NCBI GenBank assembly: GCA_964573795.1
Contig: CAZNMF010000183.1
Location: 1 to 16,688, forward strand
Reading direction: 5' to 3'
DNA: 16,688 nucleotides
From: CAZNMF01 sp964573795
GTDB taxonomy: Bacteria > Acidobacteriota > Vicinamibacteria > Vicinamibacterales > SCN-69-37
The translations under genes were made by a program, and so were the position numbers. A model generated the notes under the pieces. It had not been told where the DNA came from, did not search any database, and worked only from the letters and a program-made list of their open reading frames with translations. Of the stretch, positions 1-6,835 are shown in pieces; position 1 is the first letter of the stretch, and each line of letters opens with the position of its first letter.

Positions 1-510
1 CGCCGGACCGAACGCCGCCATGATGCGGCCATCGACCGACGCCATGTAGGACGCGTCGATCGCGTAGGCGGCGCCGAGATCGTGCATCGCGGCGACGTCG
101 CGCGGATTGCGTCTGAACTGGACGTCGGCGAGATCGATGGCCCGCGTGAGCGCGCGCTTGAACTCCGCATCGAGATCCGCCGGCGGCTTGGGCAGCGCGA
201 GCGACGCGCGCGTCAATCCGCCGAGGTAGTTGTCGACGGTCACCGCGCCACGCTGGAACAGGATGTCGAGCCAGAGGATCGTCGCCAGCGCGCGATACGC
301 GCGCGACTGATCGGGCGCCATGATCGTGGCCTGGCGCGCGAGCGACAGGGCGTCGTCGCGGTCGAGATTGTAGATGGCGTTGGACGCGCTGGCGATCTGC
401 GCGTCGACCGTGGCCCGCACGGCGCGCGCGGCCGTCGCCCGCGGCGCCTCGGCCGTCAGCGCCGCTGTCAGCAGGCCGCTTCCGATCCAGACGAGCAGAA
501 GTCGCGTCAC
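1..510 (-). CDS. secreted helical/TPR-like protein, 3' end cut by the window edge
   Basis: A minus-strand frame is open from position 510 to the left edge and gives 170 residues with no stop. It begins with a GTG codon; an in-frame TTG lies two codons upstream (516) and is an alternative start. The N-terminus is a plausible signal peptide (hydrophobic core after an early Arg, LLLVWIGSGLLTAALTA), so the product is probably exported. The rest is Ala/Leu/Arg/Asp-rich and predicted helical, with TPR-flavoured segments such as DDALSLARQATIMAPDQSRA near residues 50-70, but I cannot assign clean TPR units. It follows the lipoprotein gene by about 40 bp on the same strand, so it is probably the last visible gene of the TRAP operon. 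Function is not recognised; a TatT-like or other TPR partner of the transporter is an inference from context only. No strong ribosome binding site is visible. Confidence 0.6.
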   Translation of the reverse strand, partial: MTRLLLVWIGSGLLTAALTAEAPRATAARAVRATVDAQIASASNAIYNLDRDDALSLARQATIMAPDQSRAYRALATILWLDILFQRGAVTVDNYLGGLTRASLALPKPPADLDAEFKRALTRAIDLADVQFRRNPRDVAAMHDLGAAYAIDASYMASVDGRIMAAFGPA

Positions 511-529
511 GGTCAATCCCGCGCCTCGT

Positions 530-551
530 GCCGCCGCGCCGGCGCGGCGGC
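530..551. repeat. 22-bp perfect palindrome in the intercistronic gap
   Basis: The 22 bases form an uninterrupted self-complementary sequence made of GCCGCCGCGCC and its reverse complement. It starts at the last base of the lipoprotein stop codon and ends 20 bp before the next GTG (minus-strand reading). In RNA it would give a very GC-rich hairpin. There is no following U-tract, so a classical intrinsic terminator is unlikely. An RNA-stabilising or attenuating hairpin between the two genes is an inference. Confidence 0.6.
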
Positions 552-1219
552 TACTTGATCGCCGCGAGCTTCGAGAAGTCCACGGCCTCGACGATCTGGT
601 GCACCGGCGCGAGATCCGCGATGTCGTGTCCGGTACCCTGCACGATGAAGCGGTTGTTGACGACCACCGTCACCTCGCCGCGCTTCGAGTCCGTGTTCCA
701 CTCCTCGAAGCCCGGGAACCCGCCGACCTTCGCCGCGCGCTTGAAGCCGTCGTCGGACCGCTCCGAGTAGTTCGACGCGAGGAACATGGACATCGGCGCG
801 AGCAGGAGCTGGCTCAGCGCCGTGTCGGTGATCTCCAGCTCGATGTTGCTGTCGTCCTTCTGGTACCGCGCTTCGGCGCGCGAGTACGACACGGGCATGC
901 TGAGCTGCTCGCCCTTCGCGTCGCTCCTGGTCCAGCCGTCGACCTCGGGCAACAGCGGCTTCAAGACTTCGTAGTCGACGACCTTCGCCGAGCCCTGGGC
1001 CATCTGCTGGAAGCCCTGCGCCATCTTCTGCAGGCCCTCCGCCATCTGGTTGGAGCTCTGCTGCGCGCTGCTCGCCATCGCGTTGGCGCCCTCTTGCATC
1101 GCCTTCGCGCCTTCTTCGATCTTCTTGGCGGCGTCCTCCGCCTGCTGCTGCTGCGCCGACTTGCCGCATCCGGCCACCGACGCCAGCACGATCCCTGCGA
1201 TTACGATGCGCTTGGTCAC
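551..1219 (-). CDS. small lipoprotein of unknown function with Gln/Ala/Met-rich helical segment
   Basis: The frame could begin at an ATG at 1276, but that start lies inside the end of the upstream permease gene and lacks a signal. The GTG at 1219 follows a strong GGGAGGGG ribosome binding site and gives a lipoprotein leader ending in the lipobox SVAGC (Cys18), so I choose it (222 aa). Residues about 22-74 are a low-complexity amphipathic helix built of repeated EGAKAMQEGANAM and QKMAQGFQQMAQG type segments, possibly coiled coil. Residues about 75-222 look like a compact alpha/beta domain (LLPEVDGW at its start, then FPGFEEWN and VVVNNRFIVQG). The gene follows the TRAP permease by 38 bp and is probably co-transcribed, suggesting an envelope-anchored partner of the transporter; that is inference. 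I do not recognise the family. Sure of the gene and lipoprotein nature, not of function. Confidence 0.85.
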   Translation of the reverse strand: MTKRIVIAGIVLASVAGCGKSAQQQQAEDAAKKIEEGAKAMQEGANAMASSAQQSSNQMAEGLQKMAQGFQQMAQGSAKVVDYEVLKPLLPEVDGWTRSDAKGEQLSMPVSYSRAEARYQKDDSNIELEITDTALSQLLLAPMSMFLASNYSERSDDGFKRAAKVGGFPGFEEWNTDSKRGEVTVVVNNRFIVQGTGHDIADLAPVHQIVEAVDFSKLAAIK

Positions 1220-1257
1220 ATCCCCTCCCGCCACCGGAACGTCGAGATGGTAGCAGG

Positions 1258-3066
1258 CTACGCCCGTCCCATCCACTGCAGCAGCCCGAGCGTCAGCCAG
1301 GGCACGTAGGTGATGAGGAGCACGCCAAGGGCGAGGACGGCGAGCATCGGCAGCGTCGCCCAGGTGACCTCGAGGACCGGCTTCTTGAAGCGATACGACG
1401 CCAGCAGCAGGTTCAGGCCGAGCGGCGGGTGCAGATAGCCGAGCTCGAGATTGGCGATGAAGATCACGCCCAGGTGCACCAGGTTGATGTCGAACACCTG
1501 CGCCAGCGGAATCAGCAGCGGCACGACGACGACGATGGCGGAGAAGATGTCCATCACGGTGCCGACGAGCAGCAGGAAGACGTTGAGGCCGAGCAGGAAG
1601 ACGGCCTTCGAATGGATGTGCGTCTGCGTCCAGTCGATCAGCAGCATCGGCACCTGCGCGTTGACCAGCGCGTTGGTGAGCCCGACGGCCACCGACAGGA
1701 TGATGAGCACGCCGCCGACCAGCCCGACGCAGTCGCTCGCCACGCGCAGCACGTCACGGAACGACGGCAGGTCGCGATGGATGAAGCGCTGGACGATGAG
1801 CGCGTAGAGCGCCGCGAGCGCGGCCGATTCCGACGTCGTCGCATACCCGCCGAGCAGCGCGACGAGCACGACGACGGGCAGCAGCATTTCCCACTTCGCG
1901 TCCCACAGCGCGCGAACGGCTCCGGCGGGCGAGAAGGGCGAGCGGCGCGCCTGGAACTTGACGGCATGGCGGATGCCGAGCGCGGCGATCAAGGCGAGCA
2001 TCAGCACGCCGGGCAGCAGGCCGCCGATGAAGAGATCTTCGATCGCGACGTTCTGCGCGATGATGCCGTACAGGATCAGCGGCACCGACAACGGGAACAG
2101 CAGGCCGAGCGAGCCCGACGCCGTCAGCACGCCGATCGAGAAGCGCTCCTTGTAGCCGTCCTGCAGCAGCGCGGGCAGCAGCAATCCGCCGAGCGCGAGG
2201 ATCGTCACGCCGGATCCGCCGGTGAACAGCGTGAAGAACGCGCAGAGCGTCGCCGCGGCGACGGCCGTGCCGCCGGGCATCCAGCCGACGACCGCGCGCA
2301 GCGCGCGGAGCAGCCGTTCCGACGACTTGCCTTCGGCGAGCAGAAAGCCCGTCAGCGTGAAGAGCGGAATCGCGGCGAGGTTGGCGGACGGCGACGTCAG
2401 CTCCTCGTACGCCTTGATGAGCGGCACGATCGGCCGCCCGCCGTCGACGAGGAAGGCGAACATGGCGAGGCCGCCGAGCAGCGCGAAGATCGGCGCGCCG
2501 AGCACGCCGGCGACGAGCATCGCCGTGATCCACGGCCAGAGCGCGCGGCCCGCGAACCACACGGGCCGCCGCGCCAAGACGAGGCCGGCGACGAGGCCGG
2601 CCGCGGCAATCAGCTTGCCCGCGAGCGTGGGAGACGCGCGCCAGACGAGCCGCGCGGCAATGAGACCGAAGGCGACGGGAAAGACGGCGACGGAAATCCA
2701 GGTGGGCACGCCGGCGGCGATGATGTCGCCCGCGGCGCGCTCCGTGCTGACGAGCGCCGCGCCGCCCACCGCGAACATCGCGGCAATGGCCGCGCCGGCC
2801 GTGCCACCGACGACGTGCGCCCACCCGGCGATGCCCTTCGGCAGGAACTCGCCGGTGGCGAGCGTGAGCAGCTTGCCCTCACGCGCCGCGATCGCCGCGC
2901 CGAGCAGGCCCACCCACAGCGTCAGGTTCTGCGCGAACGGCGCGGAGCCCGGGATGCCGGCGCTGAAGAAGTGGCGAACGGCGATCTCCGCCAGCGGCAG
3001 CAGCATGATGCCGCCGAGGGCGAGCGTGGCCAGGATGTTCTCGGCGCGGGCCGCGGCCTGCCGCAT
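1258..3066 (-). CDS. TRAP transporter fused DctQ-DctM permease (TatQM-like)
   Basis: This 602-residue integral membrane protein joins the two membrane parts of a TRAP transporter. Residues about 1-150 match the small four-helix DctQ subunit (LAEIAVRHFF, then LTLWVGLLGAAIAAREGKLL, the typical Q-subunit pattern). From about residue 175 onward follows the large DctM domain with many hydrophobic helices (LFTLTGFLLAEGKSSERLLR, FTGGSGVTILALGGLLLPAL, GSLGLLFPLSVPLILYGI and a C-terminal ANLELGYLHPPLGLNLLLAS), characteristic of the ion-coupled carrier. TRAP systems import organic solutes against a gradient using the sodium or proton motive force together with a periplasmic binding protein. The ATG directly abuts the TAG of the binding-protein gene upstream, implying translational coupling. 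QM fusions are known both in ordinary TRAP systems (SiaQM) and in the TPR-associated class; the neighbouring TatT-type gene favours the latter. Substrate unknown. Confidence 0.92.
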   Translation of the reverse strand: MRQAAARAENILATLALGGIMLLPLAEIAVRHFFSAGIPGSAPFAQNLTLWVGLLGAAIAAREGKLLTLATGEFLPKGIAGWAHVVGGTAGAAIAAMFAVGGAALVSTERAAGDIIAAGVPTWISVAVFPVAFGLIAARLVWRASPTLAGKLIAAAGLVAGLVLARRPVWFAGRALWPWITAMLVAGVLGAPIFALLGGLAMFAFLVDGGRPIVPLIKAYEELTSPSANLAAIPLFTLTGFLLAEGKSSERLLRALRAVVGWMPGGTAVAAATLCAFFTLFTGGSGVTILALGGLLLPALLQDGYKERFSIGVLTASGSLGLLFPLSVPLILYGIIAQNVAIEDLFIGGLLPGVLMLALIAALGIRHAVKFQARRSPFSPAGAVRALWDAKWEMLLPVVVLVALLGGYATTSESAALAALYALIVQRFIHRDLPSFRDVLRVASDCVGLVGGVLIILSVAVGLTNALVNAQVPMLLIDWTQTHIHSKAVFLLGLNVFLLLVGTVMDIFSAIVVVVPLLIPLAQVFDINLVHLGVIFIANLELGYLHPPLGLNLLLASYRFKKPVLEVTWATLPMLAVLALGVLLITYVPWLTLGLLQWMGRA

Positions 3067-4095
3067 CTACTTGCCTTTCGACTTGCGGAAGGCGTCGCGC
3101 TCCTGGACGGCCAGATCGTAGACGTCGCCAGGGACGATGGCGCCCTTGAGCGTCGGCACGAGCCGGTCGGCCGAGGCGTGGAAGTCTGCCAGGGCCTTGG
3201 CGTCGAGCGTCGTCACCGTCAAGCCGCGCGTCTTCATCGTCGCGATCGAATCGGCGTCCTGCTTCGGCGCGTCGGTGTTGACGCGCTGGGCGAACGCCTG
3301 CGCGGCGTCGAGCACGGCCTTCTGATCGGCCGCGTCGATCTTGTTCCAGGCGGTGTTGCTGATGACGAGACCGCCGACGAGCGGCGCGAGGCGGACGTCG
3401 AGCACGTACTTCGCGTCGCGGAAGATCTGCAGCACGAGCGCCAGATACGGCGGGCTCGGCGCCGTGTCGATCATGCCGGTCGTGAGCTTGAGCTGCGCCG
3501 GGATGTCGTTGGCCGAGAGCGCGACGGGATGGAAGCCGTTGCTCTTGTACCACTGCACCATCTTGTCGTCGCCCTGGCTCGTGAACAGCTTCGCCTGCTT
3601 CACGTCGTCGAGCGTCTTGAGCGGCTTCTTCGAGAAGAGCTGGACCCAGCCGCCGCTGCCCCAGCAGAGCAGGCGGAAGCCCTTCGCCTCGAGGCGCTTC
3701 TCGAGGAGCGGCGTCAGCTTCTGTTCGACGTACGCCGTCTCTTCGTCGCTCTGGAAGAAGAACGGCATGCCGAAGACGTTGAAGCCGTCGTCGAGCTGTG
3801 AGAGGCCGGAGACCATCAGGAGATTGGCCTGGAGCTGATCGACGCCGGGGCGCATCATGCGGATCGTCGAGAGATCGTCGCCCTGCGTGCCGCCCGCGTA
3901 GACGGTGAGCTTCACGCGGCCGGCGGTCTTCGCGTTCCACTGCGCGCCCATGTCGAGCAGCGCCTTGTGCCACGTCGAGTTGACCGGCGCCTGCGTGGCG
4001 AGCCGGATCGTCACGGGCGCGGCGGCCGTCAGCGAGACCGCCAGGGCCGTCGCCGCGAGCGCGACGCCGCCGAGAAGTCGTTTCGTGCCTGACAT
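3067..4095 (-). CDS. TRAP transporter periplasmic solute-binding protein (DctP/TatP family)
   Basis: The product (342 aa) captures the substrate in the periplasm and hands it to the QM permease. The start ATG at 4095 is preceded by TGGAGGAC at good spacing; a longer frame from 4182 runs into the upstream gene and is rejected. Residues 1-25 form a signal peptide (LLGGVALAATALAVSLTAAA) without a clear lipobox. The body has the DctP-family pattern: IRLATQAPVNSTWHKAL, VKLTVYAGGTQGDD, FNVFGMPFFFQSDEE, then KPLKTLDDVKQAKLF and IDTAPSPPYLALVLQIF, with VLDVRLAPLVGGLVISNTAW in the C-terminal lobe. Where typical DctP proteins carry a conserved Arg in DLKGLKIR, this protein reads DVKQAKLFT, so the usual carboxylate-binding Arg appears to be missing; the ligand may not be a simple carboxylate. 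It lies 28 bp after the TatT-like gene and abuts the permease gene. Confidence 0.92.
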   Translation of the reverse strand: MSGTKRLLGGVALAATALAVSLTAAAPVTIRLATQAPVNSTWHKALLDMGAQWNAKTAGRVKLTVYAGGTQGDDLSTIRMMRPGVDQLQANLLMVSGLSQLDDGFNVFGMPFFFQSDEETAYVEQKLTPLLEKRLEAKGFRLLCWGSGGWVQLFSKKPLKTLDDVKQAKLFTSQGDDKMVQWYKSNGFHPVALSANDIPAQLKLTTGMIDTAPSPPYLALVLQIFRDAKYVLDVRLAPLVGGLVISNTAWNKIDAADQKAVLDAAQAFAQRVNTDAPKQDADSIATMKTRGLTVTTLDAKALADFHASADRLVPTLKGAIVPGDVYDLAVQERDAFRKSKGK

Positions 4096-4123
4096 CGTTT
4101 CGTCCTCCAGAATCGATCGCGCG

Positions 4124-5047
4124 CTACTTCGAGAAGCGCGTGTCGATTTGATCGAGCAGCGCCTGCGCGCGGCGCTGTGCAATGAGATTGGCGAGCCGCG
4201 CCGACGGCTCCTTGGCCGGATCGACCGCGAGCGCCTGCTGCAGCAGACGCTCGAACTCCGCGCGATCCTGCGCCGGCACGGCGACGCCCGTGGCGAGCGC
4301 GACGTATGGGCCAGCCGAGTTGCCGTGCTGGATCTCGACCGCGCGCGCGAAGTCCTTGCGCGCGCGCTCGACGTTGCCGCCGAGCGCCTCGGGCAGGCTG
4401 TCGAGCGTGATCATCAGCTCGGGCAGCGCGCCGTTGCTCCACGTCTCGTCGAGCGCCAGCGCGCGATCGGCAATCGCGCGCACGGTCGGAAAGTCGACGA
4501 CGAGGTCGGGGCGATCGATGCCGAGCGAGATCGCCGCGCCCCACGAGGCGGCCGTCCAGTACAGCATCTCGACGTCCTTCCGCTCCGCCTTCGCGAGCGC
4601 CGCCTCCGGATCGGACAGCAGCTTCTGTCCGATGCCGGGGAACCGCACGTCCATGGCGCGCATGCAGTAGTCGCGGCCGCGCAGGTACAGCTTCAGCGCG
4701 CGCTCGCGCAGCGCCTTCGCCTCGTCGTGGTGCGCCTCGCCCAGCACGTCCGCGTCCGTCTCGACGAACGCATAGCCGTACTGCGTGAAGCCGGCGCACG
4801 TCGAGACGAGCAGCGGCTGGTGCTTCGGCACCGACTCGAGAATCGACTCGTCCAGCTTCAGCGCGAACGGCACCGCATCGCGGACCAGATCCGGATCGTC
4901 GTCGCGTGAGAAGACGTCGCCCGAGTCCGACAGCGTGTTGGCGACCGTCTTCACGGCCATCGTCTTGAGGGAGCAGCCGGTGACGGCGAACAGACTGGCG
5001 GCGAGGGCGAGGGCGCGCAACGGACGGTGGAGCGGGGAAGACGGCAT
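4124..5047 (-). CDS. TatT-type TPR lipoprotein of a TPR-associated TRAP transporter
   Basis: The chosen ATG at 5047 gives a 307-residue lipoprotein whose leader (ALALAASLFAVTGC) ends in a lipobox with Cys25. In-frame ATGs at 5071 and 5110 are alternatives; none of the three has a strong ribosome binding site, and a weak promoter candidate at 5122-5150 would put the 5110 ATG almost at the transcript start. The mature part is helical and matches the TatT family as I know it: KTMAVKTVANTLSDSGDVFSRDDDPDLVRDA near the start, then FTQYGYAFVE, LYLRGRDYCMRAMDVRFPG and the WTAASWGAAISLGIDRPDLV helix pair. In Treponema pallidum the corresponding Tp0956 protein is a trimeric TPR protein that binds the solute receptor Tp0957, which is followed by the permease. 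The same gene order T-P-QM is seen here, supporting a periplasmic adaptor or ligand-transfer role. Family assignment is firm from sequence and context; substrate is unknown. Confidence 0.88.
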   Translation of the reverse strand: MPSSPLHRPLRALALAASLFAVTGCSLKTMAVKTVANTLSDSGDVFSRDDDPDLVRDAVPFALKLDESILESVPKHQPLLVSTCAGFTQYGYAFVETDADVLGEAHHDEAKALRERALKLYLRGRDYCMRAMDVRFPGIGQKLLSDPEAALAKAERKDVEMLYWTAASWGAAISLGIDRPDLVVDFPTVRAIADRALALDETWSNGALPELMITLDSLPEALGGNVERARKDFARAVEIQHGNSAGPYVALATGVAVPAQDRAEFERLLQQALAVDPAKEPSARLANLIAQRRAQALLDQIDTRFSK

Positions 5048-5121
5048 GGTCGGCACGTGGATAGGCGTCATCTGGCGCGCGAACGGCTCACAGCGCCCCT
5101 CGCGAGCCATGACAACACGAC

Positions 5122-5150
5122 AGCGTAGCGGGTTCGCCGACTTTCGACAA
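5122..5150 (-). promoter_or_regulatory. weak candidate sigma-70 promoter for the TRAP operon
   Basis: On the minus strand TTGTCG (5150-5145) and TACGCT (5127-5122) are separated by 17 bp, the ideal spacing, in the gap upstream of the TatT gene. The matches to the consensus are partial (four and three of six), so this is a candidate only. Confidence 0.25.
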
Positions 5151-5162
5151 ATACCGGGGCGA

Positions 5163-5191
5163 TGCCGGATCGTTTCAGCGTGACTCCGGCA
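5163..5191 (-). terminator. weak hairpin spanning the stop codon of the VWFA gene
   Basis: TGCCGGA at 5163-5169 and its complement TCCGGCA at 5185-5191 could pair as a 7-bp stem with a 15-nt loop that includes the TGA stop. No U-tract follows on the minus strand. It may slow or end transcription between the VWFA gene and the TRAP operon, but support is thin. Confidence 0.25.
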
Positions 5192-6089
5192 CGTCGCTGC
5201 TCAGGCTGTCCTTCGAGGCCAGATAGCCCTTCCGCGCGCGCACGACCATGCCCGGCGCCTTCACGCGCACCTCGAGCTTGTGCATCGTGCCGTCGAGGGT
5301 GTCGGCCGAGAAGCCGAGGACGTACTGGCGGTGCAGCTCGTCGGCGATGCGCGAGAACGGGCCGTTGAGATCGGCGCCGAGCTTGAGGCCGTAGTACCCG
5401 CCGCCGGTCTCCGCTGCGAGCGGCGGCAGCTTGCGATCGGGATTGGTGACGTAGCCGGGCATCCGCGACTGCTTGCCGATCGCGTAGATCATGAAGTTCT
5501 CGGTCACCGCCCGCGTCAGCACTTTGTTGTAGTTCATGCGGACGCTCTTGTCGTCCTCGCCGTCCGTGAAGATGAGCACGACGCGGCGCCCGGACTCATT
5601 GGCGAGCGCCGACATGCTCGCGTCGATCGCATCCCAGAGATACGTCGGGTTGCCGTAGTCGAGATCGTCGTGGAGGATGCGGATCAGCGCGTCGCGATCG
5701 CTCGAGAAGCGCGAGCTGATCTGGATCTTGTCGTTGAAGCTGCCGATCCGCGCGCGATCCTCGGGCAGCATCCGCAGCACGAAGCCTTCCGCCGCGCGTT
5801 TCAGCAGGTCGATGTCGGCCGTCATGCTGCCGCTCGTGTCGAGCATGATCACGACGGTGATCGGCTGCACGTCGCTCTTGAAGAGCGTCAGCGGCTTCAG
5901 CACGCCGTTGTCGTAGACCTCGAAATCCTTCTGCTCGAGATCGGTGGCCAGGTGGTTGTCGGCATCGACGACGGTCGCGTAGATCGCGACGGTCTGCGAG
6001 GACGCGCGGAAGATGGCCTGCTGGGCCGGCACGCGCACGGCCATGGCCGCCGCCGCACAGAGGGTCAGGGCGAGGGAGAGGCGAGACAT
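5175..6089 (-). CDS. secreted VWFA-domain protein (VWFA-related Acidobacterial type)
   Basis: This 304-residue protein starts with a signal peptide (LSLALTLCAAAAMAVRVPAQ) and is predicted to be exported. Residues about 30-72 are the short beta domain typical of this family (VAIYATVVDADNHLATDL, then DFEVYDNGVLKPLTLF). From about residue 75 it has a von Willebrand factor A fold with an intact MIDAS metal site: DTSGSM (Asp84, Ser86, Ser88), the downstream NPTYLWDAI Thr region, and IFTDGEDD (Asp176). The C-terminus ends in a beta segment (HKLEVRVKAPGMVVRARKGY) also usual for the family, which is strikingly expanded in Acidobacteria. Such proteins are thought to mediate protein-protein contact in the envelope; the partner here is unknown. 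The gene stands alone between the sigma cluster and the TRAP operon. The start ATG is only 3 bp from an octamer repeat array, and its only Shine-Dalgarno-like bases (GTGAGAT) come from that array. Confidence 0.93.
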   Translation of the reverse strand: MSRLSLALTLCAAAAMAVRVPAQQAIFRASSQTVAIYATVVDADNHLATDLEQKDFEVYDNGVLKPLTLFKSDVQPITVVIMLDTSGSMTADIDLLKRAAEGFVLRMLPEDRARIGSFNDKIQISSRFSSDRDALIRILHDDLDYGNPTYLWDAIDASMSALANESGRRVVLIFTDGEDDKSVRMNYNKVLTRAVTENFMIYAIGKQSRMPGYVTNPDRKLPPLAAETGGGYYGLKLGADLNGPFSRIADELHRQYVLGFSADTLDGTMHKLEVRVKAPGMVVRARKGYLASKDSLSSDVPESR

Positions 6090-6092
6090 GAC

Positions 6093-6180
6093 ATCTCACT
6101 ATCTCACTAACGCGCTATCGCGCTATCTGGCCATCTGACTATCGGGTTATCGGGGCATCGGGCTATCGGGTCATCGGACG
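6093..6180. repeat. octamer tandem array, 11 degenerate units
   Basis: Eleven consecutive 8-bp units are in exact phase, all but one starting with ATC: two ATCTCACT, then forms such as ATCGCGCT, ATCTGACT, ATCGGGTT, ATCGGGCT and ATCGGACG. Units next to each other are most alike, as expected from slippage or stepwise duplication. The array fills the region directly upstream of the VWFA gene, so it makes up that gene's 5' untranslated region. Confidence 0.85.
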
Positions 6181-6183
6181 AAA

Positions 6184-6205
6184 CGCCGGACCTGAAGGTC
6201 CGGCG
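6184..6205. repeat. REP-like palindrome (10-bp stem, GA centre)
   Basis: CGCCGGACCT and its exact complement AGGTCCGGCG flank a central GA. The structure resembles the second palindrome at 8410-8429, which has the same TGAA centre with a different stem. It lies between the two octamer arrays, 3' of the anti-sigma gene, and could act as a bidirectional hairpin. Confidence 0.7.
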
Positions 6206-6229
6206 CTCCGAAGAGCTGTCGGACGCGCT

Positions 6230-6285
6230 CCCTCGTCCCCTCGTCCCTTGGTCCCCTGGTCCCCTCCTCCCTTGGTCCCCTCGTC
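6230..6285. repeat. octamer tandem array, 7 units of CCCTCGTC type
   Basis: Seven consecutive 8-bp units are in phase: CCCTCGTC three times (first, second and last), with CCTTGGTC twice, CCCTGGTC and CCCTCCTC between them. The array ends 4 bp from the stop codon of the anti-sigma gene. It is unrelated in sequence to the array at 6093-6180 but shares its 8-bp period. Confidence 0.85.
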
Positions 6286-6289
6286 CCTG

Positions 6290-6835
6290 TCATTCCCGCC
6301 CGTCCGCCAATCGCGACAGGCCCAGGGCGATGGGGACGATGAGGACCGTGCCGAGCGCGGCGGCCAGCAGCAGCCACTGGGTCGTGGCGGTCGAGATGGA
6401 CCAGAGGCCGGCGTCTGGCGACGATGGGCGGGCCGTCTCGTGCGCGAAGAGGTGGAGTGTCGTGGCCCACATGGACGCGACGCCGGTCGTGAACCAGTGC
6501 GTCAAGCCGCCGGACCAGAGCGCGAGCGCGATCACGACCGCCGCCACGGCGGCCACCTGCGCCACCCAGAGCGGGCGCGCGGCCCGGCGGGCGGCTTCCT
6601 CGCGCGCGCGCAGTTGCGCGCGGAACCAGACAAGGCTCGCGTCCGGCACGCGCACGTGCGCGGCGCCGGCGTCTCTCGTTTCGACGACGGCCGTCGCGAC
6701 CGCCGCCAGATCCGCGCAGCTCGCGCACGAGGCGACGTGCGCGCGCAGATCGGCGTCCGCGCGCACGGGCCACTGGCCGATCGCGACGAGCTCGAGGACG
6801 TCCGTCTCGCGCGGGCAGACGACGGGCTCGGTCAT
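6290..6835 (-). CDS. anti-sigma factor with zinc-finger domain and transmembrane segments
   Basis: The 181-residue product begins with a zinc-binding anti-sigma domain: HVASCASC supplies His33, Cys37 and Cys40 of the H-x3-C-x2-C motif, with Cys7 near the N-terminus as a likely further ligand. Hydrophobic helices at about 90-110 (VAQVAAVAAVVIALALW) and 150-175 (WLLLAAALGTVLIVPIALGL) place it in the inner membrane. Such proteins hold the cognate ECF sigma factor inactive at the membrane until an envelope signal arrives. The ATG overlaps the stop of the sigma gene (ATGA), so the two are translationally coupled, as expected for a sigma/anti-sigma pair. The region between the two membrane helices would be periplasmic and short, leaving signal sensing possibly to the upstream membrane protein. 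Signal and target promoters are unknown. Confidence 0.9.
   Translation of the reverse strand: MTEPVVCPRETDVLELVAIGQWPVRADADLRAHVASCASCADLAAVATAVVETRDAGAAHVRVPDASLVWFRAQLRAREEAARRAARPLWVAQVAAVAAVVIALALWSGGLTHWFTTGVASMWATTLHLFAHETARPSSPDAGLWSISTATTQWLLLAAALGTVLIVPIALGLSRLADGRE

Noticed and set aside
1220..1276. Upstream ATG start for the lipoprotein gene
   Set aside because: It overlaps the permease coding end, lacks a ribosome binding site, and puts 19 residues before an otherwise standard lipoprotein leader that has its own GGGAGGGG and GTG.
1429..3801. Long plus-strand open frame (790 codons) opposite the TRAP permease and binding protein genes
   Set aside because: It is a high-GC shadow: its composition is dominated by Arg, Glu, Asp, His and Gln with no recognisable domain, and it spans two well-supported genes on the other strand.
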